Source: Anaerobiospirillum thomasii (GTDB lineage Bacteria; Pseudomonadota; Gammaproteobacteria; Enterobacterales; Succinivibrionaceae). From it: DNA of 64,000 bases. The stretch is from positions 1,191,001 to 1,255,000 of the forward strand of contig NZ_UAPU01000005.1 of assembly GCF_900445255.1 (NCBI RefSeq). Direction: 5' to 3'. A program made the translations under genes and the position numbers. Positions 9,663 through 18,593 of the stretch are shown here, one piece after another (position 1 is the stretch's first letter; each line of letters starts with the position of its first letter). The notes below the pieces were generated by a model. It was not told where the DNA came from and did no database searches. It was given only the letters and a program-made list of their open reading frames with translations.

Positions 9663-9981
9663 TGCCTCAGTATTAGATCTTGAAAACGGACGACACCAAT
9701 TCCTATTAAATCTCATCTGATCTTGAGCTAAAATTTGTCCTAAACTCTAGCAGTAGTTCCTGCCTACTTTTGTTCAATACTGTTTTTATACATCTGATCC
9801 TGACCTAAATCAGTATTTCCGCTCTTCTTACACATGATCTTTTGTCTATTAAATCCTTCTGGTAATCATGCCATCTTTAAAGGCATCGTCAGATCCTGAG
9901 GGTTATCAGAAGTTCCTATTGCACCAAAACAGTACTTCCGTTACATCATCTATTGATCTTGTATAGCACGTCAGATCTTTA
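9651..9981. repeat. Array of GATC-centred repeats in the left end of the IS21-like element
   Basis: Eight copies of a motif close to CTGATCYTGA lie at 9651, 9674, 9717, 9794, 9834, 9890, 9953 and 9972. A second motif, CAGTANTTCC or a near variant, recurs at about 9751, 9811, 9907 and 9929. The right end carries at least five GATC copies in inverted orientation (13679, 13753-13766 double, 13818, 13852, 13903). IS21-family ends are known to hold multiple transposase-binding repeats; the number here is high. Confidence 0.65.
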
Positions 9982-10071
9982 GGCAGTTACTCTGTAAACT
10001 GACGCCATAAATATAGCTTTTATATAGGCTTATTAGAGATAAAACCCTGACACTAGGCCAGGGTTTTTGTG

Positions 10072-10320
10072 TTATAAAATGATATCGATTTTAACAACTC
10101 TGCCAAGATGAAGTTGCGGCCTCATTGGTTTACCTCCTAGAAACCATTCATGGCTGTTTAAATTAAAATCGACCATATGGGAGATCCATTTTGATTTGCC
10201 ATGTCTATCCTTTTTTTTCAGATAGATGGTATCTCCTATATTTATTTCATAGTCATCAATATAAAGACAGTTACTGTCATTATTAAATGCAAGACGGCCT
10301 AATATTTTTAACTTATACAC
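10072..10320 (-). CDS. Accessory protein of the IS21-like element (82 aa)
   Basis: Small predicted beta-rich protein encoded directly after istB (9 bp gap), so probably translated from the same transcript. The sequence GRLAFNNDSNCLYIDDYEINIGDTIYL...WFLGGKPMRPQLHLGRVVKI vaguely resembles the DUF5348 group of short mobile-element proteins, but I hold that loosely. There are no cysteines arranged as a metal site beyond one, no membrane segment and no signal peptide. It could help target choice or regulate the transposase; no function can be read from the sequence. Confidence 0.6.
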   Translation of the reverse strand: MYKLKILGRLAFNNDSNCLYIDDYEINIGDTIYLKKKDRHGKSKWISHMVDFNLNSHEWFLGGKPMRPQLHLGRVVKIDIIL

Positions 10321-10329
10321 GACAAGCTC

Positions 10330-11085
10330 CTAGACAAAGTCATATGGCAGAAGTGTAATATCCTGTACACACTGATTAATGCGCCTAGTTACAGCATCTG
10401 TTATGGCTGCATCAATATTTACAAACCTTTTAGCCATACCTACAGATGTAAGCTGTGTTGCTATCAGTGTAGACGCAGTATTAATACGATCATTTAAAAT
10501 ATCATTAAGATATTTAGCATACCTGGCTTCATAAAAGTCGGTCAAAAATAAATCATCTATTATCAGCAGGTGCACCTTTTTAAGCTTTTCTCTGAATTTA
10601 AGTCTTTGCTCTACGTTAAATATAGAGAATTGCTCTAGGAGATCATTGGCTATTGTATATTGTACACTCATGCCTCTGAGGCAAGCTCTTCTACCGATAT
10701 TGCATATGAGCTCTGTCTTACCTGTTCCAGATGCTCCTCGTACTATGACATTTTGTTTTTTAACTACAAAACTCAGCGAGGCAAGCTCTGCCATAGTTGT
10801 ATTACTAAGCCCTCTCTTTTCACTCCTTAAAATAAAATCTAAATCTTGATTTCCTCTGAGTTTACTGCGCTTTAACAGCGTCTGACCTTTAACCTCATTA
10901 GCATAATCAATATGCTCTTGAAGCGCCATCAGCAGTCTTTCATTAAATGTCAAACCGCTAAATATGTCTGGCGTTGTAAACTGGCGATGAAAGGCCAGAG
11001 CAAGGCCTTTTAAACGAATGTCTTTAAAAGCTTTTATTATACGGCTTTCATCTTCAGTTAGAGTGTAAGTTTGTTCATTTGACAT
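10330..11085 (-). CDS. istB: IstB-like ATPase of the IS21-like element
   Basis: AAA+ helper ATPase that prepares target DNA for the IstA transposase. The 251 residues contain the IstB N-terminal helical region (ALAFHRQFTTPDIFSGLTFNERLLMAL), a Walker A motif GASGTGKTE near residue 117 and a Walker B motif LLIIDDLFL near residue 175. Its ATG shares one base with the istA stop (TAATG), and AGGAG lies 8 nt upstream, the usual istA-istB translational coupling. Length and order are normal for the family, and nothing looks broken. Confidence 0.92.
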   Translation of the reverse strand: MSNEQTYTLTEDESRIIKAFKDIRLKGLALAFHRQFTTPDIFSGLTFNERLLMALQEHIDYANEVKGQTLLKRSKLRGNQDLDFILRSEKRGLSNTTMAELASLSFVVKKQNVIVRGASGTGKTELICNIGRRACLRGMSVQYTIANDLLEQFSIFNVEQRLKFREKLKKVHLLIIDDLFLTDFYEARYAKYLNDILNDRINTASTLIATQLTSVGMAKRFVNIDAAITDAVTRRINQCVQDITLLPYDFV

Positions 11086-12818
11086 TATTTATTCTCCTGT
11101 GCTTTACCCAATTTTCTGGCCATAGCCACATCTCTAGAGTTGCGCAGAACACCATCGTCATCAACACTAAATGTTAAATTACCTTGCTCACTGGCTTTGT
11201 CAGATCTGGGCTCATTGATGACGGGATCTTCTGCAGTACAGGCTATATCGGCAATATCATCCTCACGCGGTTTTAAAGACTCTGATACCATCTGCTTATA
11301 AATTTGGACTAAATTTGTTATGTTTCTAACAGCTGGTTCCATCTGCATTATTTTCATGAATGTCTTATCAGCAAGCTCTGTGTTGGCAGATCCTTTATAG
11401 AAATTAATGGCCGCAACACATGCTTTGAGGGCATGTCCGTTTTTTTGCTTATTTTTCCATGAACAGTATGAGTGCAGATTTTTACTGAGATTAAAAGCTT
11501 CATCCAGCGCCTGTTCAATCTTTAAATACTTCCTTTCATCTTGAACGGCCTTGTGGTTCTCAGGCATATGTGCTCTAATCGTATTGACGCTGTTATTTTG
11601 TGCAAAATTAATAGGATGCGTGGCAATAAGGCGATCATCGCATGATATTGTTAATATATTTTCATACACTCTGACTGTTACCACCTGACCTATATAGGTA
11701 TATGGGACAGAATATTTATTTGTACCAAATGTTATATGGTAGTTACGAGGCACTTTGAGGATATAGATATGGGCAAATTGAGGTATGGTAGAGATCATGG
11801 CGCGGGCTTTAGGTTTTTCACAATGCTCAAACAGATAGGCTCTGTTTTGCTCTAAATCTCCACGCAGCTGGGCCTGATTAATACGCTTTTCAATCAGATC
11901 CTGTAATAGGTGGTTATGTTCCTCCAGTGATCTTGGTGTGTCACTGTCATAATTGTTGATAACACGTTCAGTTATTAACCTTACAGCGTATTCAACCCTG
12001 GATTTATGAGTTGGCGCACGTGGTGATGTTGGATGTACAAATACATCAAAACGCGACATAAAGTCTTCAAATGATTTATTTATGATAGGCTCTGATATAA
12101 TAGAGTGATCTTCTACCCATGCTTTGGCATTGTCAGGTATTATTTCCTGGGGTAGACAGTTAAAGTGCTTAAATGCAGCGCTTATAGCTATGCATGTAGC
12201 CTCTGTGGTCTGTCTTTCTACGAATCTTGCAAAAACGTAACAACTGGCAGACCACACAATTACAAATACATTAAAATCTGTCTTAACGCCTCCAGGAAGT
12301 GTCAGAGCACACTTTTTTCCGGCAAAATCAATTTCGCAGCTTAGTCCATATGTCTTGTCCATGATAAATACTGGATCAGCCGTTTTTGCAAAAAGCTCAT
12401 CTTCTGCCTTTTTTAAATAATGATAAAACTGACTGCGAGATAAGTAGTGCCATTTATTGGCAATACAGTTTTCCATGTAATTAAAATAATAAAATTGCTT
12501 GCTCATATGCCTTTCCAGGCGGTCTACAGCCATCTCCAAAAAATCTGGCATAAACTCTGAGCGGGAGACATGCTCCTCCTGAGTACCATTATCTGTACCT
12601 GATGCCAGATAGCATATATCTACAAGTTGCTGATTACTAAGAAGCTCAAGAGAGTATCGGGAGCAGATGTCTGCTTTAAACAGCCTCTCTTTTATGTGCG
12701 ATACAGTAAAACGGGAGACACCAACTCTAGCTCCAATCTGGGTATTATTCAGCCCTCCAAGAATAAGCTTGGCTATGTCTTTGAGCTTGTCTGCGCTCAA
12801 ATGCTGTCTTTTTGTCAT
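11085..12818 (-). CDS. istA: IstA-like DDE transposase of the IS21-like element
   Basis: Catalytic transposase of IS21-type elements, 577 residues from the ATG at 12818, which follows AAGGAAC; a longer open frame to 12845 lacks a ribosome binding site. An N-terminal helix-turn-helix (LNNTQIGARVGVSRFTVSHIKERL) is followed by an integrase core with the catalytic residues in DFAGKKC, IIPDNAKAWVEDHS and KSRVEYAVRLITERV. A beta-barrel-like C-terminal region (YSVPYTYIGQVVTVRVYENILTISCDDRLIATH) follows, as in other IstA proteins. It is overlapped by istB downstream and preceded by the zinc-ribbon gene. Confidence 0.92.
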   Translation of the reverse strand: MTKRQHLSADKLKDIAKLILGGLNNTQIGARVGVSRFTVSHIKERLFKADICSRYSLELLSNQQLVDICYLASGTDNGTQEEHVSRSEFMPDFLEMAVDRLERHMSKQFYYFNYMENCIANKWHYLSRSQFYHYLKKAEDELFAKTADPVFIMDKTYGLSCEIDFAGKKCALTLPGGVKTDFNVFVIVWSASCYVFARFVERQTTEATCIAISAAFKHFNCLPQEIIPDNAKAWVEDHSIISEPIINKSFEDFMSRFDVFVHPTSPRAPTHKSRVEYAVRLITERVINNYDSDTPRSLEEHNHLLQDLIEKRINQAQLRGDLEQNRAYLFEHCEKPKARAMISTIPQFAHIYILKVPRNYHITFGTNKYSVPYTYIGQVVTVRVYENILTISCDDRLIATHPINFAQNNSVNTIRAHMPENHKAVQDERKYLKIEQALDEAFNLSKNLHSYCSWKNKQKNGHALKACVAAINFYKGSANTELADKTFMKIMQMEPAVRNITNLVQIYKQMVSESLKPREDDIADIACTAEDPVINEPRSDKASEQGNLTFSVDDDGVLRNSRDVAMARKLGKAQENK

Positions 12819-12892
12819 TAAAAGTTCCTTAAAAAAATATGACAAACCCCATGTTTGTCTTCAACAAAGGGTATTTTAAGGACTTTTAAAAA

Positions 12893-13513
12893 TTAGTCGT
12901 TATTTGCTGTACGAAAGCGCATAAGTATGGCATTTTGTATATTTTCACTATTATGGAGCAACAGGCAGAACCTAGGGGCCGTCAGGCATGAAACCGTAAT
13001 ATCAAAAAATTTAAATACTCTATGCTTGAGAGAGTTAAACTGTTTTATATGATATTTCCATCTTTGTATCAGCTTTAATACTTTCTTACATTCTTGTTTA
13101 AATAGACTGAGATCACCGCAGCGAGCTTCTAAATCTTTATTTTGTACATTTTCTGATTCTGCTGCTATATAGTCTTCAATAACTTGTTTTAAATGACTTT
13201 GGCCAGGCTCAAAAATATCTGGCTGTACAAGATGGTAACGTGACACCTTATGCTTCTTGCAAGCACCACAATTACAATCTTTGTTTTCGCAAAACATCTG
13301 AGGAATAAGCACTGTAATTTTCACTCCATAGATCAGGCGTTTGGCCTTGCTAATATAAGCTTTAAATTTGAGTTTCTTATTACAGAGTGGACAGATTAAA
13401 TATTGAAAAGCATCTTTATGTAAAAGCAATCTTATAGGCTTTGAAAGGCCATTATTGATGGCTTCATTGAGCTCATCAATATTAGAAAATAAATTTTGTG
13501 TTAAAATAAACAT
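12893..13513 (-). CDS. Zinc-ribbon accessory protein of the IS21-like element (DUF6431-like)
   Basis: A 206-residue protein encoded 74 bp upstream of istA on the same strand. It has a CPLC pair at residues 41-44 and further cysteines at 75, 80, 82 and 85 (FCENKDCNCGACKKHKVSRYH), the pattern of a zinc ribbon, followed by a helical C-terminal half. Similar small zinc-binding proteins accompany transposons and have been grouped as DUF6431; that assignment is from memory of the pattern. A shorter protein at 28182-28547 has the first CxxC at exactly the same residues. A DNA-binding role in transposition is plausible but unproven. Confidence 0.65.
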   Translation of the reverse strand: MFILTQNLFSNIDELNEAINNGLSKPIRLLLHKDAFQYLICPLCNKKLKFKAYISKAKRLIYGVKITVLIPQMFCENKDCNCGACKKHKVSRYHLVQPDIFEPGQSHLKQVIEDYIAAESENVQNKDLEARCGDLSLFKQECKKVLKLIQRWKYHIKQFNSLKHRVFKFFDITVSCLTAPRFCLLLHNSENIQNAILMRFRTANND

Positions 13514-13863
13514 TCAAGTAGTGTGAGCTCTTTATTCTTGGCGGAAGTGAGCTCACCTCTCCTTCTAATATCCTAGCAAAACAACTTTTTAGTTGATTCT
13601 AACAATGTTCAATAGTTTACATAAAGTAGCCATAAAAAGAGCTGCGTTGTAGACGAGTGCATTAAAATAATGCAATAAGATCTGATGTATATGCTTAAGA
13701 ATAAAGGTTTGCATAACATAAGATATGTGCAAAAGGCAGAACTGCGATTACAAGATCAGGATCAGGCGAGAAGATTAGGAATTCAAGAGCAAATTTAGGA
13801 ATGATATAAAACGTCCCGGATCTATAGTTAAAACCAAGATTTAAAGATTAAAGATCAGATTCA
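13514..13863. other. Right terminal region of the IS21-like element
   Basis: Noncoding end of the element. It holds inverted copies of the GATC repeat, including a tandem pair at 13753-13766, and the promoter region expected for the zinc-ribbon/istA/istB genes. No further gene is evident. Confidence 0.5.
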
Positions 13864-15234
13864 TTGATTGATATATATAGGATTTGGTGTTGGTTATTAA
13901 TAAGATCAACCGAGATTGAAACCCGGAAATTTCATACTAACGTAGATAATGCCGGCAACTGCCTGACTAAGGCACAGTACGGCAAATCTAAAAGCGGTAC
14001 AGACAACAAGGTTATTAATTTTATAACACTGGTTGACCAGAGCACACATGAGCTGTTTTCCACTGTTACATATGCAGGCAATATTACAGATGTGCTGACT
14101 GTGGAGTCAGTATGCAGGCAGCTTGTGGACAGAGGCGCCGGCGACAATATATCTTTAGTCTGTGACAGGGGATTCTGGTCTATCAACAATATCTCGGCCA
14201 TGCTTGAGCATAATATATCCTTTGTGTGCAACTGTAATATAGCCAAGAGCAAACTTATCAAAGAGCAGGTAGATGCCATATCACGCGATCTGCTAAGAGA
14301 CAGGGGTCTGGTTTTTAGCAGTAGCGCAGATATTACAGACACTGCTCCTAAACTGCTTGCAGGAAAGACTATACAGCTCCCATGGTCTTATACACAGAAG
14401 ATTCTAAGTAAAATGGCAAGAGAAAATAATGAGTCTTACAAGCCTGTAAGGCAAAAGGAGAAAACTCTGTATGTACACTTTATTTTCTCCCGCGAGATAT
14501 ATGAAGAGAGCATGAATAAATATCGTGTTTTAGTAAAAGAGCTCAATGATGCCTATGATATAGCCAGCAACTGGCAGGAGGTTATTGCAGGTAAGGAGCC
14601 ATCTGAGCTTACTGCCGCTCATACCAATCTTTTAAAAGACAAGCTCGTTGATTTATTTCAATATAGTGATGAGGTTGCAGACACTGACTCCTCTTTTGAC
14701 AAAAAGGAGCAGCCTCAACAACGCTATTACCCAAGGTACTATGCCATATCAAGGCTATGCAGACAAATAGCCACCAGAGTTCTGGTTTCTGACTGTGTGG
14801 ATAATGTTATTGAGGCAAATGAAATATATGCGCAGAGAAATAATGTAGAGGTGGGCTATAGTATAATTAAAGGCGAGCTTGGAGGCTCTACACTCAATGC
14901 CTCCACCGATAAGACAGTAAATGCCAAAGTATTCATACTGTCTCTTGCATCAGAGGTGCAAAGACAAATGCTCGAGGCTAATAAAGTCTTTAATAAAGAG
15001 CAGATTAAAAACAATCTGCATCCTGTAAAGCTTTGTCATAACTCATTTAGAGGCACACTGCGCTCTCTGGAGGCTATAGAGGCCACTATTGATAAAGAAA
15101 ATGGATCTATAATATTCTCTGGAGGAATATTAAAAAGGCAGTCTGAGTTAATACGCTCATTTGGCATTGAGCCATTAGATACGCTGACACGTGCAGCATA
15201 TGCCAAAGAAGAGGGTTTTAGCTTTAAACGATAG
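13864..15234 (+). pseudogene. IS1634-like transposase, C-terminal fragment
   Basis: The C-terminal part of the interrupted transposase. The open frame begins at a TTG at 13864 inside the IS21-like end, but native sequence starts at 13941. It carries the second catalytic aspartate in LVCDRGFWS (about residue 334 of the joined protein) and the third catalytic acid in NNVEVGYSIIKGEL (Glu about 562). The 430 codons after the junction plus 259 before it give 689 residues. No frameshift or stop is seen in either half, so the disruption is due to the insertion alone and looks recent. Confidence 0.85.
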
Positions 15235-15370
15235 TTAAAAAAAGAAGATCTGGTCGCGTCCGGCGACCGGCTTCTGGTCATGAAATTAAGATTGATTCTC
15301 GGTATGTTTGGTGTGCGATCTTAGGGATGGATTTATTATTCAGAACTGAGGGATTGATGGGTATTTATCT

Positions 15371-15453
15371 TGGTGCCCAGGGCGGGACTCGAACCCGCAC
15401 TCTCGCGAACTACCCCCTCAAAGTAGCGTGTCTACCAATTTCACCACCTGGGC
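15371..15453 (-). tRNA. leuU: tRNA-Leu (anticodon GAG)
   Basis: The minus strand reads GCCCAGGTGGTGAAATTGG at the 5' end, an anticodon loop TTGAGGG between CTACT and GGTAG, a short type-II variable arm, the T-loop TTCGAGT and an encoded CCA. It closely parallels E. coli tRNA-Leu(GAG). It lies 38 bp from the right duplication of the IS1634-like element and remains intact. Confidence 0.93.
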
Positions 15454-15496
15454 AACGGTTGATATAATAGCAAATTTTTATTATTTGTAAAGAGTT

Positions 15497-15540
15497 TTTT
15501 TAAAATTTTTCAGGGAGTGTTAAAACTACACTCCCTGCAT
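15497..15540 (-). terminator. Probable terminator of slt
   Basis: A 10-bp stem (CAGGGAGTGT at 15511-15520, ACACTCCCTG at 15528-15537) lies just after the slt stop. On the minus strand it is followed by an A5T4 stretch rather than a clean T-run. Confidence 0.55.
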
Positions 15541-15544
15541 CATT

Positions 15545-17536
15545 TTAGTACCTGTAATTTAGCTCATGCTTCCTGAGCAGATGGCCTTTTTTACCTGTAA
15601 GAAGATAATTGTAGATAGCATCATATAAGATTACATTCTGCACATATTTTCTGGTCTCTAAAAAAGGAATACTTTCAACAAAGACATCGACACTGCGTTT
15701 TTTGCCATCCTTTGACAGCCACTGTGGCACACGGCCTGGACCGGCATTGTAGGCACAGGCAGCCAGCACCCTATTGTTATCAAATTTGCCAAGCATATCC
15801 TTTATATAGTAGCTACCATATTTGATATTAACCTCAGGATTGGTAAGTGATGAGACTCCTTTATATTTCCACTTGTTCTTTTTTGCAACAAATTTGGCTG
15901 TACCTGGCATTAGCTGCATCAGACCTACAGCGCCAACTGGCGATCTTATAGTTGCATTTAGCATACTCTCCTGACGGGAAATACCATAGAGAAAGGAGAG
16001 CGCTACATTATTGCTGCGCGCCTCTTTTTTGTAGATCTCAAGATAAGGGATTGGGAAGCGATAAGAGAGAGCATCCCAGCGGCCTGATTTGACCACCATA
16101 TCTATAGCATAGCGTATATTGCCTGTCTGCAAGGCCCACTGCCCCATAAGCAGGGCATCATTGTTACTTGAGCTTTTAGCAAGCTCACTCCACTCTACAG
16201 AGGCATTGCTGTCGCCTATGGCCTCAAGCTCAAAAAAACGTCTTACAGCCATATTGTTTTTAACAAGAGCCGCCCATGAGGCATTGTTATCAAGCTTTAA
16301 ATGATTATAGGCATAAGACAGATTTAGTTTCTGTGCAGCTAAAAAGCCAAAGAAATCTCTTTGTTTTGCTACCTTCTTTAAAATCTCAAGGCCCTGCTTT
16401 TTATAACCAAGCTTTTGAGCTGATATGCCCTTCCAGTACTGCCAGTTGATCTGTTCCTGGAAATTTGATGGCATATGCTCAAGCAGCTGATAGACAATAT
16501 CCCACTGTGAAAAATACACAGCACGTCTTAATCTCTGCTCCTTTAGCTCATTGCTCCAGGCCACAGCAGGTAGATTGGCATCAACCCATTTGACATCATC
16601 AAGAGGACGTGAGCGGGCGAGGCAGTTGTTGGCTATGGTCTTTTTAATGGCAACAAGCTCTACCTGTGTTGGACTGAATTTTTTGATAAAACGCTCAAGA
16701 TAGTCACGCGCATCATCTTTGCCTACATTGGCATAGCGCTGAAAGGCAAGTACGGCCACACGTCTGTCATCGGCATTTTTATTATCAAGATCTGTAAAAA
16801 TACTCAGAGGATCATCATAAAAGGCCATATGCTTGCTGATACGCTGTGCATACTTTGTCTGCATCAAAGACTCAGACAGTTCTTTGGTAATACTCTCATA
16901 TCTGCGCTCAACATAGGCTCTTTCAAATTTCTCAAGAGCAATTTTATCTGTAATATAACCCTTGCTTTTAATAAGTCCCATAAAGGCAGAGCAGCCATAA
17001 GGCATCTCACGCAGTGACAGATATAAAGAGCGGCCATAGGCAAGAGCATCCTCTGTTGCCTGACTTAAATGCCACTTTGATTCATAAAAACGGCACAGCT
17101 TTGACTTCTGGAAATTATAGATGGCATCCTTTTCCAAAAAAGGCTTGGTTGGCATGAGTACATTTACTTTTTTATACTCACCCTTAACAGAGAGATATTC
17201 AATATACTTATCCTGCAAAATGCGCGAGAGCTCGGTATGTTTTTTATCATTTATAAATTTAATTACAGATTTGAATTTACTGGTATCAGGATTTACTGAA
17301 AGGCTGTAGTAGTCAAGCCATATATTTAAAGGATAGTCTTTGGATATACCCTTTCTTATCTGTCTAGCCCTGTCATCATCGCCGCGTCTTATAGCATCGC
17401 GCGCCTGTACAAAGGCCTCACGGTCAGTCTTGTATTTTGCATCTGAGGCACTTACAAGCGAAACATCGACAGTTGTGGCAACAGCGCTGCCGTACACAAG
17501 CGCAGCTGCTACAAGGCAGGTTAATTTAATCCACAT
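15545..17536 (-). CDS. slt: Soluble lytic murein transglycosylase
   Basis: Periplasmic enzyme that cleaves the glycan backbone of peptidoglycan to 1,6-anhydro ends. The 663 residues start with a cleavable signal peptide (MWIKLTCLVAAALVYGSAVA). A long alpha-helical superhelix follows, then the C-terminal SLT domain with the catalytic glutamate in YGISRQESMLN, and GAVGLMQLMPGTAKFVAK and AACAYNAGPGRVPQW. Length is close to E. coli Slt70 (645). Its ATG is 4 bp after the stop of the EFR1 gene, with AAAGGA overlapping that gene's end, so the two are translationally linked. Confidence 0.94.
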   Translation of the reverse strand: MWIKLTCLVAAALVYGSAVATTVDVSLVSASDAKYKTDREAFVQARDAIRRGDDDRARQIRKGISKDYPLNIWLDYYSLSVNPDTSKFKSVIKFINDKKHTELSRILQDKYIEYLSVKGEYKKVNVLMPTKPFLEKDAIYNFQKSKLCRFYESKWHLSQATEDALAYGRSLYLSLREMPYGCSAFMGLIKSKGYITDKIALEKFERAYVERRYESITKELSESLMQTKYAQRISKHMAFYDDPLSIFTDLDNKNADDRRVAVLAFQRYANVGKDDARDYLERFIKKFSPTQVELVAIKKTIANNCLARSRPLDDVKWVDANLPAVAWSNELKEQRLRRAVYFSQWDIVYQLLEHMPSNFQEQINWQYWKGISAQKLGYKKQGLEILKKVAKQRDFFGFLAAQKLNLSYAYNHLKLDNNASWAALVKNNMAVRRFFELEAIGDSNASVEWSELAKSSSNNDALLMGQWALQTGNIRYAIDMVVKSGRWDALSYRFPIPYLEIYKKEARSNNVALSFLYGISRQESMLNATIRSPVGAVGLMQLMPGTAKFVAKKNKWKYKGVSSLTNPEVNIKYGSYYIKDMLGKFDNNRVLAACAYNAGPGRVPQWLSKDGKKRSVDVFVESIPFLETRKYVQNVILYDAIYNYLLTGKKGHLLRKHELNYRY

Positions 17537-17540
17537 TGCA

Positions 17541-18350
17541 TTAAATCCTTTGTATATGAAATGTATTGGCCTTGGGCTTTTGATGAATTTTTTTTACTTC
17601 ATTAAAAAAGAGCGCAATCTGCTCTTTATCCTCTGGCCATATATCTCTTATATGATACGGGCAGTGGTGTATGCACGAGGTGCAGTGCATGCACTGCTCT
17701 TTTTTTGACTCTGGCACCTCAAATGTGTATGCATCTATTATACCGCATGGACAGAATTTTACACACAATGAGCATTTTTCACACAATGAGGCATCACCTA
17801 CAATGGCAGGCACTGCAAAATTCACGCGCTCTTCACTATAAGGTCCTGTATCAAAAGGATAAGGCATCTTAAGCATACAATCCTTAATAAGATTGTAGAT
17901 CTTAAAGATATTATCTTTTATATACGCAATATCACTGTCATCAGGGCGCATGGCACCTAGGACATCATCAAGGCAGTGACGCACGACAATCTGCGCATAG
18001 CCTGCCACCACAAAACCTTTTTGTGTGAGCATAGCAGCAATCTCGCGCGGCTGATCGCCACAGGTGCGGTTGCCATAGGTTGATATGATAAAGGCTTTAG
18101 CATTACGCGAGCGCAGACCTGAAAAGTCATTAAGACAGCTTGGCATACGCCCAAAATAGGTGGGACAGATAAAAATAAGCAGCTCATCGGCTTTGAACTG
18201 ATGCACTACAGAGCGCGAGCGTGGCTTTAGGTAATCATACATGACAGGATATATGCGCTGCTCAGAAAATGCCTCATATACTGCCTGTGCCACACGCTCT
18301 GTGCCACCTGTAGGTGACATGTAGGCTATGGTTATTTTATTAATGCTCAA
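17541..18350 (-). CDS. EFR1-type flavodoxin-ferredoxin fusion
   Basis: An electron carrier with an N-terminal flavodoxin-like fold and a C-terminal 2[4Fe-4S] ferredoxin. The phosphate-binding loop is AYMSPTGGTERVA (residues 9-21); the cluster motifs are CEKCSLCVKFCPCG and CMHCTSCIHHCPYH near residues 198-235. The 269-residue length fits the EFR1 family, which is common in anaerobes. Its redox partner cannot be told. The gene is the first of a two-gene unit with slt, an odd pairing of redox and cell-wall functions. Confidence 0.88.
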   Translation of the reverse strand: MSINKITIAYMSPTGGTERVAQAVYEAFSEQRIYPVMYDYLKPRSRSVVHQFKADELLIFICPTYFGRMPSCLNDFSGLRSRNAKAFIISTYGNRTCGDQPREIAAMLTQKGFVVAGYAQIVVRHCLDDVLGAMRPDDSDIAYIKDNIFKIYNLIKDCMLKMPYPFDTGPYSEERVNFAVPAIVGDASLCEKCSLCVKFCPCGIIDAYTFEVPESKKEQCMHCTSCIHHCPYHIRDIWPEDKEQIALFFNEVKKIHQKPKANTFHIQRI

Positions 18351-18593
18351 GCTTATACAATCCTGTTTTAAATATGATAATTTTTTTTAATTTTAATGTA
18401 GTCACAGGTAAAAAATCTATTTTTTTATATAGATCTTTGTTCTTTTTGTGCTTTTTTCAATAAATCTTTTACATGGCACCACTCTGGCGCAAAAAATGCG
18501 ACTGCCAGAACAAGAGCCTCTTTCTTTTGCATTAGCTTTACACACAAAGCCTGTGAAGGTTTACAATAAGTTATTGCTTTTAGGAGACTTACA

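Larger units (their letters stand above)
9626..13934 (-). mobile_element. IS21-like element, 4309 bp, four genes
   Basis: Ends start TGGAAAATCCGG (left) and, read inward from the right, TGAAATTTCCGG, giving the TG...CA termini of the IS21 family; 21 of the first 31 positions match. The target duplication TACTAA is at 9620-9625 and 13935-13940. All four genes run on the minus strand: a zinc-ribbon protein, IstA, IstB and an 82-residue protein. Long terminal regions (445 bp left, 421 bp right) hold many copies of a GATC-centred repeat. IS21 elements are usually about 2-2.5 kb with only istA and istB, so this one is unusually large. Confidence 0.88.
8694..15326 (+). mobile_element. IS1634-like insertion sequence interrupted by an IS21-like element
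   Basis: Both ends can be read. The left end begins CCCTGAGATCGCA at 8694 and the right end finishes TGCGATCTTAGGG at 15326; the inverted repeats match at 22 of 29 positions. Flanks carry a 6-bp direct repeat ATGGAT at 8688-8693 and 15327-15332, in the 5-6 bp range known for IS1634-type elements, whose ends also start with C. Removing the inner element and its duplication gives a 2318-bp original with one transposase of 689 residues. It landed between the PilZ gene and tRNA-Leu. Confidence 0.88.

Noticed and set aside
9626..13934. Transposon-borne defence or CRISPR-associated cargo in the large IS21-like element
   Set aside because: All four genes were read; none resembles a nuclease, Cas protein, toxin or methylase, and the repeats are short scattered binding-site-like motifs, not regularly spaced spacers.
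15371..15453. tRNA-Leu as attachment site of an integrated island at 8.7-15.3 kb
   Set aside because: The inserted DNA is fully explained by two insertion sequences with their own target duplications, and the tRNA end is not duplicated.
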